From NCBI RefSeq assembly GCF_000384395.1, contig NZ_ARWE01000001.1:1426001-1490000 (forward strand): a DNA stretch of 64,000 bases, in the 5' to 3' direction. The position numbers and the translations under genes were made by a program. Source of the DNA: Geopsychrobacter electrodiphilus DSM 16401. GTDB lineage: Bacteria; Desulfobacterota; Desulfuromonadia; Desulfuromonadales; Geopsychrobacteraceae. Positions 1 to 7,705 of the stretch are shown here, piece by piece. A model generated the notes under the pieces. The model worked only from the letters and a program-made list of their open reading frames with translations. It was not told the origin of the DNA and did not search any database. The stretch's first letter is position 1, and each line of letters starts with the position of its first letter.

Positions 1-1170
1 GCGATCGTTCCGCTTTTGGCCCTGACCTTCGCGCTGCTCAAAGCGTTCGGGGTGCAAAACACTCTGGAACCACTGATTCTGGACAAATTAAATGTTGGTT
101 CACATGAGGTCGTGACCTCGCTGCTGACCTATGTCAACAATACCCAGGTAGGAAAGCTCGGAGCTTTCGGTCTGCTCTTCCTGCTGATTGCGGTTACTTC
201 GCTGCTCTCAAATATTGAAGACAGCTTCAATCATGTCTGGGGGGTAAAGGGGTTGCGTCCGTTGATCAGGCGCTTTTCCGATTATCTGTCAGTGCTGCTG
301 GTTGGGCCGGTGCTGCTGATCTCTGCGATCTCCATGACCTCTTCCCTGACCAGTCATAAACTGGTGCAGCGTTTAATTGACATGGAAGTGGTTGGCAGTC
401 TGATTTTGACCTTGTTTAAGATGGGGCCTTATCTGCTGATGTGGATCGCCTTTGCAGTGCTGTACGTGTTTATGTCCAACACGCGCGTTGAATGGTCGTC
501 AGCTTTTGCCGGAGGGATTATCGGGGGGACACTTTGGCAGTTGGCGCAGTGGAGTTATGTCAATTTTCAGGTTGGCGTTGCCAAATATAATGCCATTTAC
601 GGCACCATGGCGGCGCTGCCTATCTTTATGATCTGGGTCTATCTCTCCTGGAATATTGTATTACTGGGGCTTGAATTTACCTATGCTCGACAGAATTTGC
701 GCACTTGGGGGCGCGATCTGCACGGATATGAAGTTAATCGAAGTAGTTACGAACGGGTAGCTTTGATTCTGCTGCTGTCGTTGGCAACCAGATTTTATCG
801 GGCCATGGATTCCGCCAGCAAAGAAAGCTTGTCTCGGCAGTTGGGGATTCCTCCGCGGTTGTGTGAACATATTTTAGCTGAACTTGTTGAACTTGGTTTC
901 GTTAGTGAAACCTCAGGCGGGGGTAGAAATATAAAACGCTACCAATTGGGGCGAGCGGCGGAGGCTTTAAGCGTTAGTTATATTCTGTCAAGACTGCGCG
1001 GACATGGTATAGAAGTTCTTCATTTAAAACCGCATTTCGTAGTTGAAGTTGCGAGCCAGAGCCTGGCTGATATGGCACTTACCGAGCAGAAGAGTGGAGC
1101 GATCACCTTAAAAACTTTGGTTGATCAATGTACCCGGTCGGATGAGGCATCTGAAAAGTCTGAGTCTTGA
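1..1170 (+). CDS. YihY/BrkB family inner membrane protein (5' end outside window)
   Basis: The reading frame is open to the first base, so the N-terminus lies upstream of the window. An internal TTG at 16 is probably not the start. About the first 230 residues carry several hydrophobic segments and the family features of YihY/BrkB (formerly called ribonuclease BN): a GTMAALPIFMIWVYLSW stretch and the NIEDSFNHVWGV segment. The last ~140 residues are soluble and look like a winged-helix domain (LSRQLGIPPRLCEHILAELVELG region). Transport or membrane role is not established for the family. The 3' end overlaps the convergent lpxH gene by 46 bp. Confidence 0.85.
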   Translation, partial: AIVPLLALTFALLKAFGVQNTLEPLILDKLNVGSHEVVTSLLTYVNNTQVGKLGAFGLLFLLIAVTSLLSNIEDSFNHVWGVKGLRPLIRRFSDYLSVLLVGPVLLISAISMTSSLTSHKLVQRLIDMEVVGSLILTLFKMGPYLLMWIAFAVLYVFMSNTRVEWSSAFAGGIIGGTLWQLAQWSYVNFQVGVAKYNAIYGTMAALPIFMIWVYLSWNIVLLGLEFTYARQNLRTWGRDLHGYEVNRSSYERVALILLLSLATRFYRAMDSASKESLSRQLGIPPRLCEHILAELVELGFVSETSGGGRNIKRYQLGRAAEALSVSYILSRLRGHGIEVLHLKPHFVVEVASQSLADMALTEQKSGAITLKTLVDQCTRSDEASEKSES

Positions 1171-1868
1171 AATGATTTCAACTCTGCCTTGCCGTTGATC
1201 AATTCCAGATAAGAGAATTGATGAATCCAGTCGCCTAAAACAGTGACCTTCATCTCAGAGATACTGGTTTGCAGTGGGTAGTGGAAATGGCCACAGATGA
1301 AACAGTCAGCCCCCTGCTTCAACGCCTGTTCAGCATAGGGCAGAACGAGAGCCGAGGGGTCATGGTGGTGATGGGTTTTTTTTCGGCTCTGTTCACAGAG
1401 GTAATTTCCAAAACGCCAGGCGGTATCCGGTGGGACAATTTTTGCCATAAACTTCAGGAATCGACTGCGCCAGAAGGCACGCATCAGACGATAGCTCTTT
1501 GCTTTGGGGTCGGCAAGGTCTCCGTGGCAGATAAATATTTTCTGTCCGTTCCAGTCGACAATCTGCTGGTCAGGGACCACCGTGCACTTCAGGGTTGTGC
1601 CGAAAAACCCTTCGAGGTTGAAGTCGTGATTCCCCTCTACATAGAAAAGCTGACATCCTTCACTGACGAGTTGCTGCAGGCGGGTGAGTAGTGGGAGATG
1701 CTCTGAAAAAACAACGTGCTGATATCCGATCCAGAACTCGAAAATATCTCCTAGCAGAAACAGCGCGTCGAGGTTACCCTGTTGCTGGTCGAGAAATGCG
1801 AGCAGTGTCCGATAATTTGTGTCAGAAGGATGGCGCAGGTGCGCATCTGAAATAAAGAGGGCTCTCAT
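1125..1868 (-). CDS. lpxH: UDP-2,3-diacylglucosamine diphosphatase LpxH
   Basis: Calcineurin-like metallophosphoesterase that hydrolyses UDP-2,3-diacylglucosamine to lipid X in lipid A synthesis at the inner face of the membrane. The metal-site motifs are all present in order: SDAHL, LGDIFEFWIGY, EGNHDF, CHGD and GHFHYP. I chose the ATG at 1868 rather than the upstream TTG at 1877, because it places the first ligands at D8 and H10 as in E. coli LpxH. This gives 247 residues, close to the usual ~240. No clear ribosome binding site is visible before either start. Its presence indicates a lipid A-bearing outer membrane. It overlaps the convergent YihY gene. Confidence 0.88.
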   Translation of the reverse strand: MRALFISDAHLRHPSDTNYRTLLAFLDQQQGNLDALFLLGDIFEFWIGYQHVVFSEHLPLLTRLQQLVSEGCQLFYVEGNHDFNLEGFFGTTLKCTVVPDQQIVDWNGQKIFICHGDLADPKAKSYRLMRAFWRSRFLKFMAKIVPPDTAWRFGNYLCEQSRKKTHHHHDPSALVLPYAEQALKQGADCFICGHFHYPLQTSISEMKVTVLGDWIHQFSYLELINGKAELKSFQDSDFSDASSDRVH

Positions 1869-1955
1869 GGCCGCCAACTATAGATAGACGGTCAGGCGCT
1901 GTCAACTGACCAGTAATAACTACTTTTCAGTAAACATTATGTTAAAGGAGATCCT

Positions 1956-2360
1956 ATGCTGAACTATCCCATGATTCATATCTGTTACCGTGTCCTCGAT
2001 CTTCAAGCCTCTGAGGCGTTTTATCAGAAAGCGTTCGGGTTTGAAGTCGGGCGCAAAAAAGATTTCCCCGAAGGGGGCTTTACCCTGAGCTATCTGGTGA
2101 GTCCGGGGCTGCCCTTTGAGCTGGAGTTGACTTATAACTACGGGCAGAAAGAGGCCTATGTTATTGGGAATGGCTATTCGCATCTTGCCGTCGGGGTCGA
2201 AGATCTTGAAGGCTCACATCGGCGACATAGTGACGACGGGCTTAATCCGACTCCCATCAAGGGGCTGACCCCAGGGAAGGGGAAGTTCTACTTTCTGACT
2301 GATCCCGATGGTTTTCGGGTTGAGGTGGTTCGCCTTACGCAATCCAAAATGGAGATATAA
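1956..2360 (+). CDS. glyoxalase I-like (lactoylglutathione lyase family) protein
   Basis: A 134-residue vicinal oxygen chelate protein covering the full length of bacterial glyoxalase I. The metal ligands line up as H8, E57, H76 and E123, close to the H5/E56/H74/E122 set of E. coli GloA. The C-terminal FLTDPDGFRVEVV motif is typical. This supports conversion of the methylglyoxal-glutathione hemithioacetal to lactoylglutathione, although many delta-proteobacteria lack much glutathione and the thiol partner could differ. A strong AAAGGAG precedes the ATG. The TPR gene follows after 3 bp, so the two are probably co-transcribed. Confidence 0.8.
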   Translation: MLNYPMIHICYRVLDLQASEAFYQKAFGFEVGRKKDFPEGGFTLSYLVSPGLPFELELTYNYGQKEAYVIGNGYSHLAVGVEDLEGSHRRHSDDGLNPTPIKGLTPGKGKFYFLTDPDGFRVEVVRLTQSKMEI

Positions 2361-2363
2361 ATA

Positions 2364-3143
2364 ATGGGCCGACTGAGTGAACTACTGGGGCAGGGACGAG
2401 TTCTGGTTGAAGAAGGAGAGTTCAAGCAGGCCCTGCCGCTGCTACGCGAAGCCGAGGCGCTTTGTGCCGATAGTCCTGAGCTCTGCCTGCTGCTGGCCGA
2501 GGTGTTGGTGGAAGAAGGCCAAACTAATGAAGCTCTGACCTGTCTCCGCCGTGGGCAAAAAAATGAAGCGGACAATATTGATCTTCTCTATGCCCTGGGG
2601 GATCTGCTCCTTGCCGCTGGGCAGAGCAAGGAGGCACTGGAGTGTTATGGCAGAATTGTCGGGTTAGATGCTGAGGAAGCAGATGCCTGGGTCAGTCAGG
2701 CTCTGGTCTATGTTTCCCTGGAACAACCGCAGCAGGCTGAACAAGCCTGTCGCAGTGCCTTGCAGGTTGACCCTGACTCAACCTTTGCGCTGAACGCGCT
2801 GGGGGATGTTTGTGATAGCCTCGGCAAAGAAACAGAAGCCTTGTCCTGCTACCGCAAGGTTCTTGAACTCGATCCTGAGGATGCACAGGCCCATTTGAAT
2901 TTAGGGGAATATTATTACGCCGGTGGAGATCTGGCTCATGCCGAAAAACACTGTCAGTTGGCGTTGGAATTTGACCCGGGTTTGACCTTCGCCTGTTTGA
3001 CCCTCGGGAATATCTGTATGGACCTTGATCGTAATGAAGACGCTGTGAACTGGTTTCAGCAGTTTCTTACCCTTGAACAGGATCCGGCCGCCAAGCAGAT
3101 TCGTGAAGAAGTTGCAGCGGTGATTGATGGCTTGAACTCCTGA
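2364..3143 (+). CDS. tetratricopeptide repeat protein
   Basis: A 259-residue protein built almost entirely of TPR-type helix pairs; repeats such as ALNALGDVCDSLGKETEALSC and AHLNLGEYYYAGGDLAHAEKH show the W-LG-Y-A-F-A-P pattern. No signal peptide or membrane segment is visible, so it is probably a cytoplasmic protein-protein interaction scaffold. The partner cannot be read from the sequence. It starts 3 bp after the glyoxalase-like gene and is followed 30 bp later by the lrgA-type gene with its own ribosome binding site. Specific function is unknown. Confidence 0.75.
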   Translation: MGRLSELLGQGRVLVEEGEFKQALPLLREAEALCADSPELCLLLAEVLVEEGQTNEALTCLRRGQKNEADNIDLLYALGDLLLAAGQSKEALECYGRIVGLDAEEADAWVSQALVYVSLEQPQQAEQACRSALQVDPDSTFALNALGDVCDSLGKETEALSCYRKVLELDPEDAQAHLNLGEYYYAGGDLAHAEKHCQLALEFDPGLTFACLTLGNICMDLDRNEDAVNWFQQFLTLEQDPAAKQIREEVAAVIDGLNS

Positions 3144-3173
3144 CATTGACCGATTAGACCAGAGGAGTTACTT

Positions 3174-3515
3174 GTGCTACAGGGTTTGGTGTTGTTATTT
3201 GGCTTTCAATTTATTGGTGAGTTGCTCTCTCACCTCTTCGCACTCCCAATTCCGGGAAATGTGATTGGCATGGCTTTAATGCTGGTGGCCTTGACCAGTG
3301 GCATAGTGAAAGAGGAATCGATATCTGAGGCCGGGGAGCTTCTGCTTAAATATATGGCACTGTTTTTTGTGCCGGCCGGTGTCGGGGTGATGCTCTATTT
3401 TGATCTGATCGCGCGCGAGTGGTTGCCGATCATTGTCGGCACTGTCGTGAGTACCTTTGTCGTCATGGCGGTCACCGGGTGGACAGAACAGCTGCTTGGG
3501 GGGGCAGATGACTGA
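3174..3515 (+). CDS. lrgA: LrgA/CidA family holin-like protein
   Basis: A 113-residue very hydrophobic protein with about four predicted membrane segments and the conserved family stretch LFALPIPGNVIGMALM. In Firmicutes, LrgA/CidA act with LrgB/CidB in murein hydrolase export control or in pyruvate/glycolate-linked transport; the role in this organism is unknown. The start is a GTG preceded by AGAGGAG. The stop overlaps the lrgB start by 8 bp (ATGACTGA), which indicates translational coupling. Confidence 0.85.
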   Translation: MLQGLVLLFGFQFIGELLSHLFALPIPGNVIGMALMLVALTSGIVKEESISEAGELLLKYMALFFVPAGVGVMLYFDLIAREWLPIIVGTVVSTFVVMAVTGWTEQLLGGADD

Positions 3516-4203
3516 GCTTGTTACGACCCCTCTGTTTGGTATTATCCTGACTCTGGCAACCTTTTGGATTGCCGAGCTGGTATATCGACGTACCGGTTTT
3601 ATTCTGCTGAATCCGGTGTTTGTTTCGATCTGTAGCATCATTATTTTTTTAAAAATGACGCATATCGACTATGCCGCATATGCCAGCGGCGGGAAACTGC
3701 TTTTGTTCCTGCTGGGCCCGTCGGTTGTCGCGCTGGCCCTGCCTCTATGGCAACGGCGTGAGCAGATTCTTAAACGGAAACTGCCGATTTTGGTCGGTGT
3801 CTGTGCCGGAGCGTTGTCATCAATCATCTCAGCTGCAGGGACTGCCTGGCTGTTGGGCGGAAGTCATAAGGTCGTACTCTCGCTTGTGCCTAAATCGGTA
3901 ACAACCCCGATCGCCATCGGCATCAGCGAAAAAATCGGCGGCATCGTGCCGCTAACGGCAGCGTTGGTCGTATTGACTGGCTGTATCGGCGCTATTTGCG
4001 GGCCGGAGTTCTGTCGTTTGATCCGGATTCGCAAGGCCACGTCGATGGGCCTGGCAATTGGTACGGCGAGTCATGGTATCGGAACAGCGCGGGTACTGGA
4101 AGAAGATCGTCTGGCGGGCGCCGTCTCGGGACTTGCCATCGGATTGAACGGCTTGGCGACAGCTATTCTGGTGCCGCTTCTGTGGTTTTTATTCGGCTGG
4201 TAA
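3508..4203 (+). CDS. lrgB: LrgB/CidB family membrane protein
   Basis: A 231-residue polytopic membrane protein, the usual partner of LrgA. The conserved LVPKSVTTPIAIGISEKIGG block and the later TASHGIGTARVLEED segment are diagnostic of the family. The start at 3508 (MTELVTTPLFG) was preferred over a frame-open start at 3457, because it follows a G-rich binding site and overlaps the lrgA stop by 8 bp in the usual coupled arrangement. Its 3' end overlaps the convergent rarD gene by 15 bp. Confidence 0.87.
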   Translation: MTELVTTPLFGIILTLATFWIAELVYRRTGFILLNPVFVSICSIIIFLKMTHIDYAAYASGGKLLLFLLGPSVVALALPLWQRREQILKRKLPILVGVCAGALSSIISAAGTAWLLGGSHKVVLSLVPKSVTTPIAIGISEKIGGIVPLTAALVVLTGCIGAICGPEFCRLIRIRKATSMGLAIGTASHGIGTARVLEEDRLAGAVSGLAIGLNGLATAILVPLLWFLFGW

Positions 4204-5112
4204 GTTTGGGACGATTTTGATCGAGGTAGAGCCATGCCGGTTTGATGCCTGGCGGAGCGCATTGACCGAATAAAGCAGCAGGCCGCTCCAGACTAGACAG
4301 AAGCCTAGAAGTCGGCCCTGATCAAAGGGCTCATTGAACAGAAATACTGCCGATAAAAATTGCATGCTGGGTGTGATGTATTGCAAAAAGCCCATTGTTA
4401 CCAGACGCAGGCGCTTGGCGGCTGCGTTGAACCAGATCAAGGGGAGAGCAGTGACGACCCCGCAGAGCGGTAGCCAGAGATCGAGAATTGTCCCGCCGCC
4501 AAAACAGAGTTCGCCTTTGAAATGAAGCACATAAAGAAAAAACAGGGCAAAAGGCGACAGGAGTAGGGTTTCTATGCTCAATCCCAGAATCGGGCCGACA
4601 CCTGCCTGTTTCCGGAGCAGACCGTACAGCGCAAAACTGAACGCGAGACTCAAGGCGATCCAAGGCAACTCACCTTGCTGCAGGGTCAGGTAGATGACCC
4701 CGGCGGTCGCCAGCAGCAAACTGCAGGATTGAAGCAGGTTGAGTCTTTCCTTGAGAAAGGTAACTCCGAGCAGGGCGCTGACGAGTGGACCGATGAAATA
4801 CCCAAGACTGGATTGCAAAACGTGGCCTGCAGAGACGGCGTAGATGAAGACCAGCCAGTTAATGGCGATTAAAATGGTTGTTGCTGTCAGCTGGAGCAAT
4901 AACCTGGGTTGTCGAAGCAGGCGTTGTAACTCGGGTTGTTGGCGGCGCAAGAAGACCAGGCCCAGAAGAAAAAGAGCCGACCAGAGAATGCGATGGCCCA
5001 GTACTTCGGTTGCTGGTACCGTCGCTACCTGCTTGAAATAGAGCGGGAAAAACCCCCATACCAGATAGGCGGCCAGACCAAAGAACACCCCGGTTTTTTC
5101 TTCGTCCGCCAT
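4189..5112 (-). CDS. rarD: RarD-type EamA family transporter
   Basis: A 307-residue protein with about ten hydrophobic segments, matching the drug/metabolite transporter superfamily. The N-terminal GLAAYLVWGFFPLYFKQV and the following EVLGHRILWS are hallmarks of the RarD subfamily. The substrate is unknown; the name comes from a chloramphenicol-sensitivity association in other bacteria. It lies just downstream of the PxxKW gene on the same strand, separated by a strong terminator-like hairpin, so it probably has its own promoter or depends on read-through. Confidence 0.85.
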   Translation of the reverse strand: MADEEKTGVFFGLAAYLVWGFFPLYFKQVATVPATEVLGHRILWSALFLLGLVFLRRQQPELQRLLRQPRLLLQLTATTILIAINWLVFIYAVSAGHVLQSSLGYFIGPLVSALLGVTFLKERLNLLQSCSLLLATAGVIYLTLQQGELPWIALSLAFSFALYGLLRKQAGVGPILGLSIETLLLSPFALFFLYVLHFKGELCFGGGTILDLWLPLCGVVTALPLIWFNAAAKRLRLVTMGFLQYITPSMQFLSAVFLFNEPFDQGRLLGFCLVWSGLLLYSVNALRQASNRHGSTSIKIVPNLPAE

Positions 5113-5135
5113 GGAGTAATCCCGGAAAAGGAAAA

Positions 5136-5168
5136 GGAAAAGGCCCTCGCGGGGCGAAGGCCTTTTCC
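5136..5168 (-). terminator. terminator-like hairpin after PxxKW gene
   Basis: Ten-base perfect arms GGAAAAGGCC (5136-5145) and GGCCTTTTCC (5159-5168) with a GC-rich loop. Read on the minus strand it is followed by TTTTCC repeats, as expected for a Rho-independent terminator closing the gene that ends at 5193. Confidence 0.7.
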
Positions 5169-5192
5169 CAGGTCAGAAATGTGTTGCGCTGG

Positions 5193-5483
5193 TTATTTCT
5201 TCTTGGACGCTGCCGCGCGTTTGGCCGCTTTGAGCGGATTGATACGAGCGTCATTCACCTTGATATCAACCTTACGGTGGGTGGCATAGTTGCAGAGGCC
5301 ACTCTTCCATTTTGCTGCGGGGCTTGGGTACGCGGTGCAGACATCGCCAATAGTCCCTTTGGCGATGCGCTCGCATCCGATACAGTCTTCGACAATAACC
5401 TGGCAGCTGCCACCTTCAGCGGCGCAACCTGATTTTTTCCAGAAGGTACACTCGGTACCAGCAAGTACGGTTTGGCACTGCAT
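5193..5483 (-). CDS. PxxKW family cysteine-rich protein
   Basis: A 96-residue protein with eight cysteines (3, 12, 20, 27, 34, 37, 49, 64) followed by a lysine/alanine-rich tail. The PAAKW at residues 55-59 matches the signature for which this delta-proteobacterial family is named. Cysteine spacing, including the C34-x2-C37 pair, suggests metal or Fe-S binding, but this is inference and the function is unknown. A GGAGG lies 11 bases before the ATG. It is transcribed away from the YkgJ-like cysteine cluster gene, with which it shares a 159 bp intergenic region. Confidence 0.78.
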   Translation of the reverse strand: MQCQTVLAGTECTFWKKSGCAAEGGSCQVIVEDCIGCERIAKGTIGDVCTAYPSPAAKWKSGLCNYATHRKVDIKVNDARINPLKAAKRAAASKKK

Positions 5484-5549
5484 GATCTTTATATCCTCCG
5501 ATATCTATGTGTCTCTTTGTGTCCAGAACGGCTACTAATACACAAGAAG

Positions 5550-5599
5550 CAGGGGCTGAGTCAATGCTTTTTTCATATTTTAATCGGGCTCAGTCCCTG
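5550..5599. repeat. 11-bp inverted repeat between divergent cysteine-rich genes
   Basis: Arms CAGGGGCTGAG (5550-5560) and CTCAGTCCCTG (5589-5599), complementary apart from one G-T pair, flank a 28-base AT-rich loop. It sits between two divergently transcribed small cysteine-rich protein genes. It could be an operator or an RNA hairpin; neither is shown. Confidence 0.4.
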
Positions 5600-5642
5600 T
5601 GAGACAATTGACCCTTTTGCTGTGATTGTTTAGGCTGGACCG

Positions 5643-5960
5643 ATGAATTCAAAAATCGAGAAACTTAAAAAATTGACTCAGGAGCAGTGGGAGGGGCTAT
5701 GTCAGCGCTGCGCCCGCTGTTGTTATGAAAAAATCGATTTTAACGGGCATATTTTTTATACCCGGATTCCCTGTGATCAACTTGATCTGGAGACACAACG
5801 CTGCCAGATTTATAACGAGCGGGACCAGGTTCGTACAGATTGTCAACGCTTGACACCCGAGGTGGTTGAGGCTGGAATTTTGCCGGCTGATTGCCCCTAC
5901 GCCCTTCTGGTCGATGATTACGTCGGGCCGTCGCTGGGCACTGAAACATCAAACAAGTGA
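5643..5960 (+). CDS. YkgJ/YcgN-like cysteine cluster protein
   Basis: A 105-residue protein with an N-terminal CQRCARCC cluster and later single cysteines (RIPCDQLD, QRCQIYNERDQVRTDC, ADCPYALL) in the order seen in the YcgN/YkgJ UPF0260-type family, predicted to bind zinc or an Fe-S centre. Function is unknown. The start ATG follows a GGCTGGA sequence. It stands alone, with a 132 bp gap before the phosphomutase gene, and is divergent from the PxxKW gene. Confidence 0.75.
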   Translation: MNSKIEKLKKLTQEQWEGLCQRCARCCYEKIDFNGHIFYTRIPCDQLDLETQRCQIYNERDQVRTDCQRLTPEVVEAGILPADCPYALLVDDYVGPSLGTETSNK

Positions 5961-6092
5961 GCGCGAGGCGATGATTGGAGTTATAATTGGCCCGTTAAAA
6001 CCTGAATTCTGTTTTTGGCCTACTTCGTGGTAATTTTGCTAGCAGCTGAGTCAGATGTTTCTTTTACGCTGATTAATATTGGAGGGCATTGA

Positions 6093-7517
6093 ATGGACCG
6101 AATTAAATTTGGCACGTCCGGCTGGCGTGGCATTCTGGCTGAGAGCTTTAACTTAGAGAATGTCCGCATAGTTACTCAATCAATTGCAGATCATCTGCAT
6201 GCAGAAGGGCTTGGCAAGCAGGGCGTTGTCATCGGTTACGATGCACGCTTTATGGGGCGTGATTTTGCGAGGGAGGCGGTCAGGGTGCTGACAGGGGCAG
6301 GTATCCGCAGCTATTTTTGCATGCGCGACACCCCGACGCCGGTCATCGCACACGCTTTGCTGAAACTTAAGGCCGACGGCGCGATCAACTTCACTGCCAG
6401 CCATAATCCCTATGATTACAATGGCATTAAATTTTCTCCCGCCTGGGGGGGGCCGGCATTACCGGAAACTACTAAGGATATTGAAGATCGGGCCAATGCC
6501 TTGCAGGGGGAGATCTGTTACAAGCAGATGCGCTTGGACGATGCCTCTGATCAAGGTCTGTTCGTAGAAATCGACCCGGCACCTGATTATTTCGCACGTC
6601 TTGCTGATCTGGTTGATCTGCAGGCGATAGCTGCGTCAGGGATGAAAATTGCGGTCAACCCGCTTTACGGTTCGGGCCGTGGCTATCTGGACAAAATCCT
6701 GCTTGATGCGGGAGTCGAAATTGTATCAATCAATGACCACGTAGACCCTTATTTTGGTGGTGAACCACCGGAGCCGGCGGAGGCTCATATTGCTGATTTT
6801 ATTGATCTGGTAAAAAGTGATGCTTCAATCATGCTTGGTCTTGCCACCGACGGAGACTCCGATCGCTTCGGGATAGTTGATCGTGACGGAGGCTATATAG
6901 AGCCTAACTATATTTTGGCGCTGTTGTTTGATTACCTGATCCGTCGCAAAGGACAAAAAGGGGACGCGGCTCGCAGCGTTGCAACATCACACCTGATTGA
7001 TGCGGTTGCTGCACATCATGGTGTCAAGGTCCTGGAAACACCGGTCGGATTTAAGTTTATCGGCGAATATATTGCCGCAAACCGTATTCTGATTGGCGGG
7101 GAAGAAAGTGCCGGCTTAACGATCCGAGGTCATGTTCCCGAGAAAGATGGTATTCTTGCCTGCTTGCTTGTAGCTGAAATGGTCGCCGTTGAGCGCCGGT
7201 CATTGAGTGAACTCCTGGCTGAGTTGTATGCCCGGGTCGGTAGCTTTTATACGCGTCGCACCAATTTGCGCTTGACCGGTGACCTGGCTGAGGGCATCAG
7301 TTCGCGCCTTGAAAATCCTCCGGCCGCAATAGGTGGACGCAGCATACGCAACGTTATCCGTCTCGATGGGAGCAAATACCTGTTTGAAGATGGCTCGTGG
7401 ATGCTCTTTCGTAAATCAGGGACCGAACCGGTCGTGCGCCTGTACGGAGAGGCCAGTTCTGAGGCGGCACTCGATGAATTAATGGCGGCAGGTGAAAAGT
7501 TTATCCTCAAAGGGTGA
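6093..7517 (+). CDS. phosphoglucomutase/phosphomannomutase family protein
   Basis: A 474-residue alpha-D-phosphohexomutase. The four family landmarks are present in order: FGTSGWRG at the N-terminus, the active-site serine loop TASHNPYDYNG, the metal loop DGDSDRFG, and the sugar loop GGEESAGL, followed by the phosphate-binding RKSGTEPVVRLY near the C-terminus. It interconverts hexose-1- and hexose-6-phosphates; glucose, mannose or glucosamine specificity cannot be settled from sequence alone. A GGAGGG precedes the ATG. The gene is monocistronic, closed by a bidirectional terminator. Confidence 0.9.
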   Translation: MDRIKFGTSGWRGILAESFNLENVRIVTQSIADHLHAEGLGKQGVVIGYDARFMGRDFAREAVRVLTGAGIRSYFCMRDTPTPVIAHALLKLKADGAINFTASHNPYDYNGIKFSPAWGGPALPETTKDIEDRANALQGEICYKQMRLDDASDQGLFVEIDPAPDYFARLADLVDLQAIAASGMKIAVNPLYGSGRGYLDKILLDAGVEIVSINDHVDPYFGGEPPEPAEAHIADFIDLVKSDASIMLGLATDGDSDRFGIVDRDGGYIEPNYILALLFDYLIRRKGQKGDAARSVATSHLIDAVAAHHGVKVLETPVGFKFIGEYIAANRILIGGEESAGLTIRGHVPEKDGILACLLVAEMVAVERRSLSELLAELYARVGSFYTRRTNLRLTGDLAEGISSRLENPPAAIGGRSIRNVIRLDGSKYLFEDGSWMLFRKSGTEPVVRLYGEASSEAALDELMAAGEKFILKG

Positions 7518-7647
7518 CCGCTTTGTTTCTAACCCTACTTGCTGTTGCAACCGTACATTTTACACCTGGTCGTAGTTAATTATAGTCGCAGGAAGTCTTG
7601 GGTTAGGCCGGTTGGGACAGGATCAGATTCCCGTAGATCATCACCGT

Positions 7648-7686
7648 AAAAAAAGGGCGAAGTCGTTATGACTTCGCCCTTTTTTT
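7648..7686. terminator. bidirectional terminator between phosphomutase and hcp
   Basis: Perfect arms GGGCGAAGTC (7655-7664) and GACTTCGCCC (7670-7679) with a five-base loop, flanked by seven A on the left and seven T on the right, so it can stop transcription from both convergent genes. Confidence 0.9.
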
Positions 7687-7705
7687 ACTCTGTGGAAGAG
7701 ACCGT

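Noticed and set aside
1269-1691. 140-codon plus-strand frame within lpxH
   Set aside because: It is the antisense shadow of lpxH, which has all its metal-site motifs.
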